A stretch of DNA of 64,000 bases from Rhodocytophaga rosea. GTDB lineage: Bacteria > Bacteroidota > Bacteroidia > Cytophagales > 172606-1. Both the position numbers and the translations under genes were made by a program. Below are positions 57,388 to 64,000 of this stretch, in pieces; within the stretch, counting starts at the first letter, position 1, and each line of letters starts with the position of its first letter. A model generated the notes under the pieces. That model was not told the DNA's origin. It saw nothing but the letters and a program-made list of their open reading frames with translations, and ran no database searches. The stretch spans positions 558,001-622,000 of the forward strand of contig NZ_CP048222.1 of assembly GCF_010119975.1 (NCBI RefSeq), read 5' to 3'.

Positions 57388-57474
57388 TGAACCAAACATT
57401 GACGCAGCCGTGGCTTCATGCGTTAGCTTTGCGATGTAGCAGCCCGGTTGCCGACTCAATGTAGTGTTAGGCTC
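57380..57474. repeat. Cassette site B2 (attC-like)
   Basis: The left arm is GCAACCAA (57380-57387), the mirror of TTGGTTGC in B1. The right arm is TTAGGCTC (57467-57474), preceded by GTG. TGAAC-CAAA follows the left arm. The inner stem material includes CGTGGCTTCATGCG ... AGCCCGGTTG. The length is 95 bp. Confidence 0.8.
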
Positions 57475-57553
57475 TGTATTTTACTATTAAGTTAATGTAG
57501 ATTTATCTCGGCAAATGTTATATTGTAAACAGTCAACATTCTTATTTCTGTTT

Positions 57554-58087
57554 ATGAAATTAACCCTCGGAGATGAGTCGATTTGGTACTTATTTATACG
57601 TTATGTACTAGGTCTAATTATGTTAGTTTATGGGTTAGTTAAAATACTAGGCCTTCAATTTCCTTCCTCTATTAGTTTGTATGCAAGTCAAGCAAACGAA
57701 TTAGATGGCGCTACCCTCGCCTGGATCTTTTTAGGCTTTTCACCTTGGTTTTCTGTTTTACTAGGCATAGTTGAATTTGTAACAGCTATATTATTGCTCT
57801 TTAAAAAAACAAAACTACTTGGAGCTGTTGTCCTTTTGCCAACTTTAGTTACTATTGTTTTAATCAATAATGCTTATGGTTTGGAGACGTCATTGCGTAT
57901 ATTTACCGCTGTTCTATTAGTAATGAATTTAATATTGATTGCTCCATTTTACAAAAAAACACTTAACATTTTTAAAGAATTAATCCTCTATCAATCTACA
58001 ACTAAATTATCTGAAGTTATCATTAACAGTGTAGTAGTAGTCTTAATCACTTTCTTTATCGTTTACATTTTCAAAAGATTTTTATAG
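57554..58087 (+). CDS. DoxX-like integral membrane protein (cassette 3)
   Basis: This membrane protein has four to five hydrophobic helices and reads YLFIRYVLGLIMLVYGLVKI, followed by WFSVLLGIVEFVTAILLLF and LPTLVTIVLINNAYGLETSL. That is the general pattern of DoxX/MauE-type proteins, whose functions vary or are unknown. I start at the ATG at 57554 (MKLTLGDESIWYLF, 177 residues); an ATG at 57515 adds 13 residues. It is the only simple cassette gene in this array read rightward. Its stop codon overlaps the first base of the next site's arm. Confidence 0.75.
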   Translation: MKLTLGDESIWYLFIRYVLGLIMLVYGLVKILGLQFPSSISLYASQANELDGATLAWIFLGFSPWFSVLLGIVEFVTAILLLFKKTKLLGAVVLLPTLVTIVLINNAYGLETSLRIFTAVLLVMNLILIAPFYKKTLNIFKELILYQSTTKLSEVIINSVVVVLITFFIVYIFKRFL

Positions 58088-58183
58088 AGCCTAATGTACC
58101 AAACATAATCGCAAACCGCTCCTGTTGCGGTGGAGCCTTCAGGTGAGGCAAAGCAGGTTAACGGTGAATGGGGTGTTGTGCTC
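58087..58183. repeat. Cassette site C (attC-like)
   Basis: The left arm is GAGCCTAA (58087-58094), the mirror of TTAGGCTC. The right arm is TTGTGCTC (58176-58183), preceded by GGTG. After the left arm comes TGTAC-CAAACATA. On the complementary strand this reads TATGTTTG, a perfect TAnnTTTG. The first 26 bases from 58093 are identical to those from 58915 in site D. Confidence 0.8.
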
Positions 58184-58898
58184 AGTCTTTATTCCTTTTT
58201 ATCTTAATTGTCTTAAATGAATTGATTGCCTTTTCTTGATTTTCTAACCCTACAACTTCGCCAGCTAGATTAAAATTGAAAGTAGAGTTCAAATCTTCAA
58301 AATAAACACCTGTTATCCCTATTTTACCCTCTCTTGGCCTAATTAACTTTCGCTTGTAAATTCCAGTGGTATCTACCTGAACTTGGTGGTTTTTAACATC
58401 TTCCGGAATCTGAATCCCAATCTGAACAACTGTGTCCTTATAAGTAAGAATTACTTTATATTGCTTATCCTGAAATATGATTTCCTTTTCCGGAATTTGA
58501 AATGGTTCAACTCTCACTAACAAAGTATCATTTATCCCCTTCTCCTTCATAATTCGTTCTCTTTCTCCTTGTACATTACCACTAGTATATATAACTCCTT
58601 CCTTGCCATAGGGTAAATGTGATGGCATCCATTCCCAATCCCGCTCATAGACAAACTCCTTTTCACTTGCAATGAGAGGATTGGCATATCCCATTTCACT
58701 CCAATCAAAACTCAAATCAACACCATTACCTATAATTCTGCCTACAAAACTGTCCTCTCCTTGTGCCTTTTTGTATTTCCAATCAGCTGGAACCTCAATT
58801 TCGAATTTATCTGTATCAATAATTTTTGTTTCATTGGGAGTGCGCTTGTTACACCCGAGGATTACTATCAGAATTGGTATAAATACAATGAATTTCAT
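58182..58898 (-). CDS. Lipoprotein of unknown function (cassette 4)
   Basis: This 238-residue lipoprotein has the signal FIPILIVILGC, with the lipidated Cys at residue 16. The mature part contains DKFEIEVPADWKYKKAQGED and KIGITGVYFEDLNSTFNFNL, a beta-rich pattern without a recognised family. I start at the ATG at 58898 because the open frame continues to 59060 only by crossing site D into the next cassette. The stop overlaps the right arm of site C by two bases, and the start is 10 bp from the arm of site D. Confidence 0.78.
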   Translation of the reverse strand: MKFIVFIPILIVILGCNKRTPNETKIIDTDKFEIEVPADWKYKKAQGEDSFVGRIIGNGVDLSFDWSEMGYANPLIASEKEFVYERDWEWMPSHLPYGKEGVIYTSGNVQGERERIMKEKGINDTLLVRVEPFQIPEKEIIFQDKQYKVILTYKDTVVQIGIQIPEDVKNHQVQVDTTGIYKRKLIRPREGKIGITGVYFEDLNSTFNFNLAGEVVGLENQEKAINSFKTIKIKRNKD

Positions 58899-58908
58899 TT
58901 TTCGAATT

Positions 58909-59003
58909 GAGCACAATGTACCAAACATAATCGCAAACCGTGCCCTTGTGCTGGAGCTTTGTGCTTGGAATGGGCAGGTTGTCGATGTTATGTGGTGTTG
59001 CAC
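58909..59003. repeat. Cassette site D (attC-like)
   Basis: The left arm is GAGCACAA (58909-58916), the mirror of TTGTGCTC in C. The right arm is TTGCAC (58998-59003, extendable to TTGCACTAAACC), preceded by GGTG. CAAACATA (58922-58929) gives a perfect TAnnTTTG on the complementary strand, 10 bp beyond the arm's distal end from the lipoprotein start codon. The length is 95 bp. Confidence 0.8.
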
Positions 59004-59048
59004 TAAACCTACGGTAGCCTGTTGGTAGGTGGGAATAGTTATAGGAGT

Positions 59049-59987
59049 ATGTTTTACCAAACTCTTACCACTATGTCAACACCAAACACTGACACCCACC
59101 CTACTTTTATTCAACAGGCTTGCCTGAAGGTAAGCGAATTTTCCCACCTTTACAACAAGCTCGAGCGGGATATCTCCCTGTCTGGCAGAAGTTTGAGTAC
59201 GCTGAAAAACTACTCCCGCCACATGGCTCAGATTGCTCTCTACTATAATCAGTTGCCTACAGAACTAGATGAGGATCAGGTCAGAGACTACCTGTGGATG
59301 CTGCAGAAGAAAACTCACAAGCCTTCTAAAAGCTCCTTCAAACATGCCGTCTATGGCCTGCGTCTCTTATATAGATTCACCGGCAGCGATGACCGGGCTA
59401 TCCGCCTGCCTTCCATACCAAGAGAACACAAACTGCCTGTAGTGCTCAGTAAAAGTGAAGTCAAGGCACTCTTGAAGGCTCCCCGTCTGTTAAAACACCG
59501 GGTGCTGCTGGCTTTAATCTACTCTGCCGGCCTTCGCATGCAGGAAGTATGCCGGCTTGAGATCTCAGATATTGACTTTGACCGAATGCAGATCCACATC
59601 CGGCAAAGTAAAGGAAGAAAAGACCGCTATGTGCCCCTGTCTTCCTTGATGAAAAGAGGCCTGCTCTCTTACCTGTCTGCTTGTAAACCCCATCACTATC
59701 TGTTCAATGGGAAAGAGTATGGTTCTCCACTCAGCCGGGAAGGCGTACAATGGATGATGCGTGATTCGGTAAGCAAAGCCGGCATTCAAAAGAAAGGGGT
59801 CTGTGTCCATACCCTGCGCCATAGCTATGCCACCCATCTGCTAGAAGATGGATTGGATATTGTCTCCATCAAAGAACTCTTGGGACACTCTTTCCTGGAA
59901 ACCACCCTTGTGTATCTGCACATAGCAGGCCTTGGCAGAAAAGCCCCTTTCTCTCCCTTGGATACCCTCTATACTAAGGAGGCATGA
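59049..59987 (+). CDS. Tyrosine recombinase associated with IS91-like transposase
   Basis: This 312-residue tyrosine recombinase has an N-terminal SAM-like domain (LSGRSLSTLKNYSRHMAQIA) and a catalytic domain with Arg in YSAGLRMQEVCRLEISDID, Lys in RQSKGRKDRYVPL, HTLRHSYATH, and LGHSFLETTLVYLHI with the nucleophile Tyr. The C-terminal tail PFSPLDTL resembles the SPLD tail of integron integrases and of recombinases paired with IS91 transposases. The IntI-specific insertion before the HxxR box is not seen. I start at the ATG at 59049; TTG 59022 would overlap cassette border sequence. The stop overlaps the next ATG (ATGA). Confidence 0.88.
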   Translation: MFYQTLTTMSTPNTDTHPTFIQQACLKVSEFSHLYNKLERDISLSGRSLSTLKNYSRHMAQIALYYNQLPTELDEDQVRDYLWMLQKKTHKPSKSSFKHAVYGLRLLYRFTGSDDRAIRLPSIPREHKLPVVLSKSEVKALLKAPRLLKHRVLLALIYSAGLRMQEVCRLEISDIDFDRMQIHIRQSKGRKDRYVPLSSLMKRGLLSYLSACKPHHYLFNGKEYGSPLSREGVQWMMRDSVSKAGIQKKGVCVHTLRHSYATHLLEDGLDIVSIKELLGHSFLETTLVYLHIAGLGRKAPFSPLDTLYTKEA

Positions 59988-61156
59988 AGCCTGCTGTGGA
60001 AGTGGCCCATATACTGTCGGCTCACTTACATGAATTTATGGCCATACATGTAGTCTCTGCGCACAAGTTCTCTACCCTGAAGGCGATTGAGTCTTGTAGG
60101 ACAGCCCGATTAGGGGGACATATCGATGCCTGTGATAGTTGTGGCTACCTACGCATCAGCTACAACAGCTGCCGCAACAGACACTGCCCTAAGTGTCAGA
60201 CGACCAATCGGGAAAAGTGGATTATGCAAAGAGAGGCAGACCTGTTACCGGTCAGTTACTTTCATGTGGTCTTCACCTTGCCCCACGCCCTCAACCAATT
60301 GTGCCTGCAATACCCACAAGAACTCTATGCTTTGCTCTTCAAGGCAGCCTGGTCTACTATTAACAGCTTTGGTAGGGATGCCAGGCACATAGGGGCTAAA
60401 ACAGGCATGATCGCTATCCTGCACACCTAGGGGCAGAACCTCTCCCTGCATCCACATCTGCACTGCATTGTGCCCGGAGGTGGTATATCAGAGCGTGGCC
60501 ATTGGAAAAAAGCTAGGGTACAAGGAAAATTTCTTTTTCCGGTCAAAGCACTCAGTAAAGTGTTCCGTGCCCGCTATGTAAGTCTGCTGAGAAGTTTTCT
60601 TTCCCCTAACAAAGTAGCTGTCGATAGCGTGCTATGGAAGGCGTTGTTTGCCAAAGACTGGGTCGTGTATTGTAAAAGACCTTTCTTAGGTCCTGCTCAG
60701 GTAATTGAATACTTGGGCCGTTACACCCATAAAGTAGCTATCTCCAATCACCGCCTCCAAAGTATAGCCGATGGCAAGGTAAGCTTCGCTTACAAAGACT
60801 ACCGGCAAGAAGCAGCAAAGAAAACCATGAGTTTGGAGGCTAGTGAATTCATCCGAAGATTTTCTTTGCACATTCTGCCCCTAAAATTTGTCCGCATCCG
60901 CCACTATGGCATGTTGTCTTCCAAAGCAAAAGCCCATGATTTAGCCCTGGCCAGACAAGATTTAAGGGCAGCTACGCCGGAAAAGAGAGTGTCGGACTGG
61001 AAAAGCATCTGCAAAGAACGCTTAGGTTATGATGTAGACCTGTGTCCTTGCTGCAGCAAAGGTCGGATGAGAGAAATCCTGCGTTTTCAAGCAACCCGCT
61101 CGCCACCCGAGACAGCCTATCTGTTATCCATAGCCCTGCATGTGAAAACTGCCTGA
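59984..61156 (+). pseudogene. IS91-family HUH transposase interrupted by an amber codon
   Basis: The frame encodes 390 codons with a TAG at 60428-60430. It has an N-terminal zinc ribbon, CDSCGYLRISYNSCRNRHCP followed by KCQ. The HUH block spans the stop: HT-stop-GQNLSLHPHLHCIVPGGG. A canonical Trp codon TGG at this spot in the family makes TGG to TAG a one-base nonsense change. The catalytic tyrosine pair is YLGRYTHKVAIS. Everything after the TAG stays in the same frame, so the defect is a single substitution. Unless amber is read through, no full rolling-circle transposase is made. The start overlaps the recombinase stop by 4 bp. Confidence 0.9.
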
Positions 61157-61376
61157 GTAGAATTAAAAGCCCCTTATAAAAGTGGCCGGGAAAGCGATTG
61201 CCTGACAAGAAAATAAACTGCCTTAGGGAGAGCCAAAATCATCAATAAGCCGCATCCACCGAGTATAGTCACCATATTTTTTCCACTTTCTTCTCCTTGA
61301 AGTGGACTGTAGTTCCACCTTTGATCCTCTTTTGTATTGATTGATTTCCCATAAAGAAGACCGCCCTAAACCAACC

Positions 61377-61441
61377 GGTTTGGTGCAACACAGGGTTCAT
61401 GGTGGGTTAAGACCACCCCATGAACCCTTATATGTTGGCAG
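61377..61441. repeat. Cassette site E0, short attC-like hairpin
   Basis: This is the shortest site (about 60-65 bp). The left arm is GGTGCAAC (61382-61389), with canonical AAC; the right arm is GTTGGCAG (61434-61441), with canonical GTT. Between them AGGGTTCATGG pairs with CCATGAACCCT, and the pairing extends as TGG/CCA with two bulged C. This matches the size and folding of a classical short attC more closely than any other site here. Confidence 0.78.
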
Positions 61442-61449
61442 TAGTCTTT

Positions 61450-62082
61450 TTATTTGTTCCTTTTTTTGTAAACTATGCGTTGGTTGTCAATTGTTTCAAT
61501 TAATCGCCGTCTCTTTATCTTCCACTTCTCGTTTTTAAATCGTACACTGCCGAGATTGTCTTCCATCATCACTACCCGAATATGCTGAGTGGGTTTTAAT
61601 CCAAGTGATTTATTTAATGTCAACATAGCAAAATTTGAGACTGTTAAACTGTCAATGAACTGATTAGGCAGCTTTATTCTCCCATTTGAGTCTGTCTTTA
61701 ATTGCAGCCACTCCTGTTTGTTTTTTACATTCACTTTGGCACCCGAAAGCGGTGCCGTTTCTAACTCATAACAAACCAAAATAGTAAGCGAATCATTATG
61801 AATTGGATTGGTAAATTCAATGTAGGAACTATCCTTCACTACTGTATCAGAATTTAAAATCAGATGCTTACCTTCCAGCCTCCACTCCCCTTTACCACCT
61901 AAGAATACTATTCCTTGTTGAGCCTCAAATTGGAAGCGTTGGTTTTGATATAACTGTATTTTTGAACTTATTTCAAAGTGGGTATAACTCTTATATAATC
62001 CGACAATGCTATGCTGGGTAGGTTTGCATCCAAGCATTCCTATTCCAAAAAGAATTACATAGAGTATCCATGATTTTTTCAT
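61450..62082 (-). CDS. Lipoprotein of unknown function (cassette 6)
   Basis: This 210-residue lipoprotein has the signal ILFGIGMLGC (Cys at residue 19). The mature part holds GLYKSYTHFEISSKIQLYQN and GEWRLEGKHLILNSDT, which look like a small lipocalin-like or META-like domain, then an Ig-like carboxypeptidase-regulatory stretch (PLSGAKVNVKN ... TDSNGRIKLPNQFIDSLTVS). No family is assigned. Its stop is 8 bp from the left core arm and its start 9 bp from the right arm. Confidence 0.78.
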   Translation of the reverse strand: MKKSWILYVILFGIGMLGCKPTQHSIVGLYKSYTHFEISSKIQLYQNQRFQFEAQQGIVFLGGKGEWRLEGKHLILNSDTVVKDSSYIEFTNPIHNDSLTILVCYELETAPLSGAKVNVKNKQEWLQLKTDSNGRIKLPNQFIDSLTVSNFAMLTLNKSLGLKPTQHIRVVMMEDNLGSVRFKNEKWKIKRRRLIETIDNQRIVYKKRNK

Positions 62083-62091
62083 TTTTATTTA

Positions 62092-62186
62092 CTGCCAATG
62101 GCGCAAAGGCCCTCGCAGCCAGGTCCGTTGCGGTGAAGCCTTACGCTGAGGCAGGACTGGTTGACGCAGGGACTGGTGTTGTGCGT
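62092..62186. repeat. Cassette site E (attC-like)
   Basis: The left arm is CTGCCAA (62092-62098), the mirror of TTGGCAG. The right arm is TTGTGCGT (62179-62186), preceded by CTGGTG. TGGCG-CAAA follows the left arm. The inner stem is CCAGGTCC ... GGACTGG. It shares TTGCGGTGAAGCCTT and GAGGCA with sites C and G. The length is 95 bp. Confidence 0.8.
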
Positions 62187-62194
62187 TCGTTTTT

Positions 62195-62761
62195 TCATTC
62201 TTTACTCTTTATATTGAGCCATTTGTAATAATTATTCCATGGGTAATTCACTGCTTGTTTGACTACTTCTTCAAAATATTCTTTGCCTTTTTCATGAGAA
62301 TCATATTTAAAAATGTCTCTACTAGCTAAGTAGTAAATGAGCATTAACTCTTTTGACTCATCAAAAACCAAGAGAGATTCATCATCTCTGCTCTTTCCTC
62401 CATCAAATTTATAGAAGTATACTTTTGTGTTATTTCTTTTATCTGGAATTAACACTTCTTCAACAAAATAACATCTATCCTTCTTCCAAAGAATATATTC
62501 GTGCGTGTCCTTGTAAATAGTAAAATTTCCTAGGGATAATCCCTTTCCTAATGAATCAATATAGTATAAAGTTGTTTTATTACCTCTAATTACCTTTGAT
62601 AACACTACTTCTATTGTATTTTTACCGTTTGGAAAGATTTCATTAAAAATAATAACAGAAATCTTTTTTATTGGATTACTATCAGCTTTTCCCTGCTGGT
62701 CATCTTTAGTCTGTTGACCACATCCCATCAAAATTAGTACTCCAAGTAGTAATTTTTTCAT
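62195..62761 (-). CDS. Lipoprotein of unknown function (cassette 7)
   Basis: This 188-residue lipoprotein starts at the ATG at 62761, giving MKKLLLGVLILMGCGQQTKD with the lipidated Cys at residue 14. The remainder is beta-rich and basic (GNFTIYKDTHEYILWKKDRC, KVYFYKFDGGKSRDDESLLV), not recognised. The alternative ATG at 62776 lies inside the arm of site F. The stop is 8 bp and the start 9 bp from the two cassette arms. Confidence 0.76.
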   Translation of the reverse strand: MKKLLLGVLILMGCGQQTKDDQQGKADSNPIKKISVIIFNEIFPNGKNTIEVVLSKVIRGNKTTLYYIDSLGKGLSLGNFTIYKDTHEYILWKKDRCYFVEEVLIPDKRNNTKVYFYKFDGGKSRDDESLLVFDESKELMLIYYLASRDIFKYDSHEKGKEYFEEVVKQAVNYPWNNYYKWLNIKSKE

Positions 62762-62770
62762 TCTCCTATG

Positions 62771-62863
62771 ACGCACAACGGAACAAAGCCAACCGGCGGC
62801 ATCGCCTCTGCGTCAGCAATGCGCTTTGGCAGCGTGCTGAATGGCTTGACTGGTGTTCTGTGC
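62771..62863. repeat. Cassette site F (attC-like)
   Basis: The left arm is ACGCACAA (62771-62778), followed by C, so AAC is canonical here. The right arm is TTCTGTGC (62856-62863), preceded by CTGGTG. CGGAA-CAAA follows the left AA. The left arm mirrors TTGTGCGT in site E. The length is 93 bp. Confidence 0.8.
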
Positions 62864-62907
62864 AGGTCTTTCCTTTTTTACTTAATTTTTGTTTAGTTTC
62901 ATGTCCT

Positions 62908-63306
62908 CTACCAATCACGCCATACATCGGCAATTCCTTCTCCTCCGGCGTAGTCCTTTGGGTTCAATCCGGCACTAAGGCAAATGTTATCGAAGAGTTC
63001 GCATAATTCTTCCCGCTCTACTGTCTCAATCAGACTACCACCTGTCTCATCATTCAATTCATTAAGTGATTCAATGGCTATTCTGAATAATTCTACTTTT
63101 GCAGGTTCCGGAGCGGATTCACCTAACCCAATAAGACCTTCGAGCAAGTCATCCATGATTTGTTGGGCTTTATCGCAGTTCTCAGGTGTATACTGCTCCA
63201 TGCCACCATCCTCCTCGTCATCATCCTCGTCTCCATAGAAGTATGTCCTCCATTTATCAAAAGGATATTCAGTTTTGTTGTTTAGTATCTTTTCTGAGTA
63301 GCTCAT
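62908..63306 (-). CDS. Acidic hypothetical protein (cassette 8)
   Basis: This 132-residue, strongly acidic cytoplasmic protein opens MSYSEKILNNKTEYPFDKWR and then carries YGDEDDDEEDGGMEQ. The second half is helical, ending LFDNICLSAGLNPKDYAGGE and WRDW. It resembles small immunity-type or antitoxin-like proteins only in charge and size, which is not evidence of function. The start is 19 bp from the right arm and the stop 44 bp from the left arm. Confidence 0.72.
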   Translation of the reverse strand: MSYSEKILNNKTEYPFDKWRTYFYGDEDDDEEDGGMEQYTPENCDKAQQIMDDLLEGLIGLGESAPEPAKVELFRIAIESLNELNDETGGSLIETVEREELCELFDNICLSAGLNPKDYAGGEGIADVWRDW

Positions 63307-63325
63307 ATTGGGTTTTTATTCACTT

Positions 63326-63421
63326 GCACAGAATGGAACAAATATTGCCGGATACCGTTGCGATTGCGGTGGAGCTCTGCGCTGGGCAAGCCCGGTTATC
63401 GGTCAATATGGTGTTAGGTCC
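63326..63421. repeat. Cassette site G (attC-like)
   Basis: The left arm is GCACAGAA (63326-63333), the mirror of TTCTGTGC. The right arm is TTAGGTCC (63414-63421), preceded by TGGTG. TGGAA-CAAA follows the left arm. The centre has TTGCGGTGGAGC and GCAAGCCCGGTT, as in sites C and E. The length is 96 bp. Confidence 0.8.
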
Positions 63422-63434
63422 ATGTCTTTCTCCT

Positions 63435-63911
63435 TTAATCATTTAATATTTGTAAAGCCCTTTGTAAAGCTTCTTCGTCCAATCCTCGATGATAAATAGT
63501 TCGAACCCAATGCGGCAAGTAGGACTCCCCTAATTGAGCTAAGCGAGTATCATCATCTAGGATTACGTACTTATCTGGTACTCCATTTCTTTCCAACCAC
63601 CCTACTATTTCCTCACTTCTGGAAGAGGAATCTAATTCGGTTTTTTCGTTGATTTTGCCCACTATCTGCCCGTGGAAGCCTCTTCTCTTCAGAATTGCCC
63701 CAAACTCGTCGACCGTTTTATTAATCCTTCGGCTAGAAGTAAGGATGACTTTTGCCTTAGTTTGCTCAATGAGCCGATTCAGGTTTTCGATACACTTTGC
63801 ATTGAATTCACTGTAGCCGTCTTCTGCAATCACATCAGCCTTCCATTGATTCTGCGTGCATAGTACGCCATCTATATCTAGGAAAATGATAGGGTACGAT
63901 GCTGTTTTCAT
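63435..63911 (-). CDS. HAD-superfamily phosphatase-like protein (cassette 9)
   Basis: This 158-residue HAD-fold protein belongs to the small group described as HAD domain in Swiss-Army-Knife RNA repair proteins. The nucleophile motif is FLDIDGVLCT (Asp11 and Asp13 acid/base pair, near the N-terminus). Motif II is VILTSSRR, and the C-terminal acidic motif is YVILDDDTRLAQLG. All three are intact, so a phosphatase activity is likely; the substrate is unknown. The start is 9 bp from the right arm and the stop 13 bp from the left arm. Confidence 0.85.
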   Translation of the reverse strand: MKTASYPIIFLDIDGVLCTQNQWKADVIAEDGYSEFNAKCIENLNRLIEQTKAKVILTSSRRINKTVDEFGAILKRRGFHGQIVGKINEKTELDSSSRSEEIVGWLERNGVPDKYVILDDDTRLAQLGESYLPHWVRTIYHRGLDEEALQRALQILND

Positions 63912-63920
63912 TTTTTACTT

Positions 63921-64000
63921 GGACCTAATAGATCAAAGGCTCCCGCACACCACGTGCTCATGGTGGAGCCTTGTGGTAAAGCTCACCGGTTGTCGGCCTG
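63921..64000. repeat. Cassette site H (attC-like), cut by the window edge
   Basis: The left arm is GGACCTAA (63921-63928), the mirror of TTAGGTCC, followed by TAGAT-CAAA. The centre contains CACCACGTGCTCATGGTGGAG. The right arm is not reached, so at least one more cassette probably lies beyond the window. Confidence 0.75.

Larger units (their letters stand above)
58998..61388. mobile_element. Cassette 5: tyrosine recombinase plus IS91-like transposase unit
   Basis: The unit is bounded by TTGCACTAAACC (58998-59009) and GGTTTGGTGCAA (61377-61388), complementary at 11 of 12 positions, so it obeys the cassette rule of its neighbours. It holds a tyrosine recombinase and, overlapping by 4 bp, an HUH transposase. 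A further CTAAACC-type motif recurs just inside each end (59003-59014 and 61366-61378). It could be an IS91-type element captured as a cassette, or one that landed inside an older cassette. 220 bp without a gene follow the transposase. Confidence 0.65.
56311..64000. mobile_element. Integron-like gene-cassette array (nine cassettes, ten sites; right end open)
   Basis: Ten related imperfect palindromes (listed separately) divide this region into nine units. Each unit starts with TT plus a unit-specific sequence and ends with its exact reverse complement plus AA: TTAGGCA/TGCCTAA, TTGGTTGC/GCAACCAA, TTAGGCTC/GAGCCTAA, TTGTGCTC/GAGCACAA, TTGCACTAAACC/GGTTTGGTGCAA (11 of 12), TTGGCAG/CTGCCAA, TTGTGCGT/ACGCACAA, TTCTGTGC/GCACAGAA and TTAGGTCC/GGACCTAA. 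The two arms of one site do not match each other. This is what exchange at G/TT in integron attC sites produces. Seven single-gene cassettes, one two-gene cassette and one ORF-less cassette are present. No IntI is visible. Confidence 0.8.

Noticed and set aside
57254-57439. Frames within cassette 2
   Set aside because: They run across the cassette border and through the attC-like site, so they are by-products of the structured DNA.

Overview
The window is chromosomal DNA from a Bacteroidota bacterium, most likely a member of the Cytophagales (my inference). The evidence is many Bacteroidota-type lipoprotein signals, outer-membrane beta-barrel and DUF5683/DUF4142/DUF1080 proteins, almost no Shine-Dalgarno sequences, and promoters of the TTTG-N19/20-TAnnTTTG type (best example in front of the tRNA-Ala gene at 54723).

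Positions 1-54700 look like ordinary core genome in short, frequently inverted transcription units. From left to right they hold: a leftward cluster parA-parB-DUF5683-dapB-lepB (1-3617); an oligopeptide-binding lipoprotein; a membrane pyrophosphatase; a MutS-domain protein; a metallophosphoesterase with a 21-bp-repeat gene behind it; a glycosidase-like lipoprotein; lspA; a PQQ sugar dehydrogenase; a lactamase-fold/rhodanese fusion; inositol oxygenase; a four-gene surface-sugar cluster (24473-28075); etfB/etfA with an unknown secreted protein between them; a bifunctional nuclease; DUF1080 next to a 1272-residue dehydrogenase-cytochrome fusion; ZIP transporter; M14 carboxypeptidase; idi; a flavoprotein; a DNA/RNA nuclease; an AAC(6')-like acetyltransferase; PhoH; arfB; glcD; and an NlpC/P60 hydrolase. 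Three genes here are broken by single-base changes in homopolymer runs (6057-6559, 19193-19686, 40177-41477).

At 54723 there is a tRNA-Ala gene followed at once by a tyrosine integrase (54915-56093), the usual left edge of an integrated element. From 56311 to the right end of the window the DNA changes character. It is an array of nine small units separated by ten related 60-97 bp imperfect palindromes. Every unit starts with TT plus a short unit-specific sequence and ends with the reverse complement of that sequence plus AA (7-8 bp, 12 bp in one case). The two arms of any one palindrome do not match each other. This mosaic is the signature of an integron-type gene-cassette array (attC sites, cassette-specific R''/R' arms, exchange at G/TT), but no IntI-type integrase is visible here.

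The cassettes carry a UPF0158 protein, an ORF-less structured unit, a DoxX-like membrane protein, three lipoproteins, an acidic protein, a HAD-type phosphatase, and one 2.4-kb unit with its own tyrosine recombinase plus an IS91-like HUH transposase that is interrupted by an amber codon. In eight sites CAAA lies exactly five bases from the AA of the left arm. On the complementary strand this reads as the TTTG of a Bacteroidota -7 element aimed into the leftward cassette genes, whose start codons mostly lie only 9-10 bp beyond the arm. The cassette array is the main discovery candidate.
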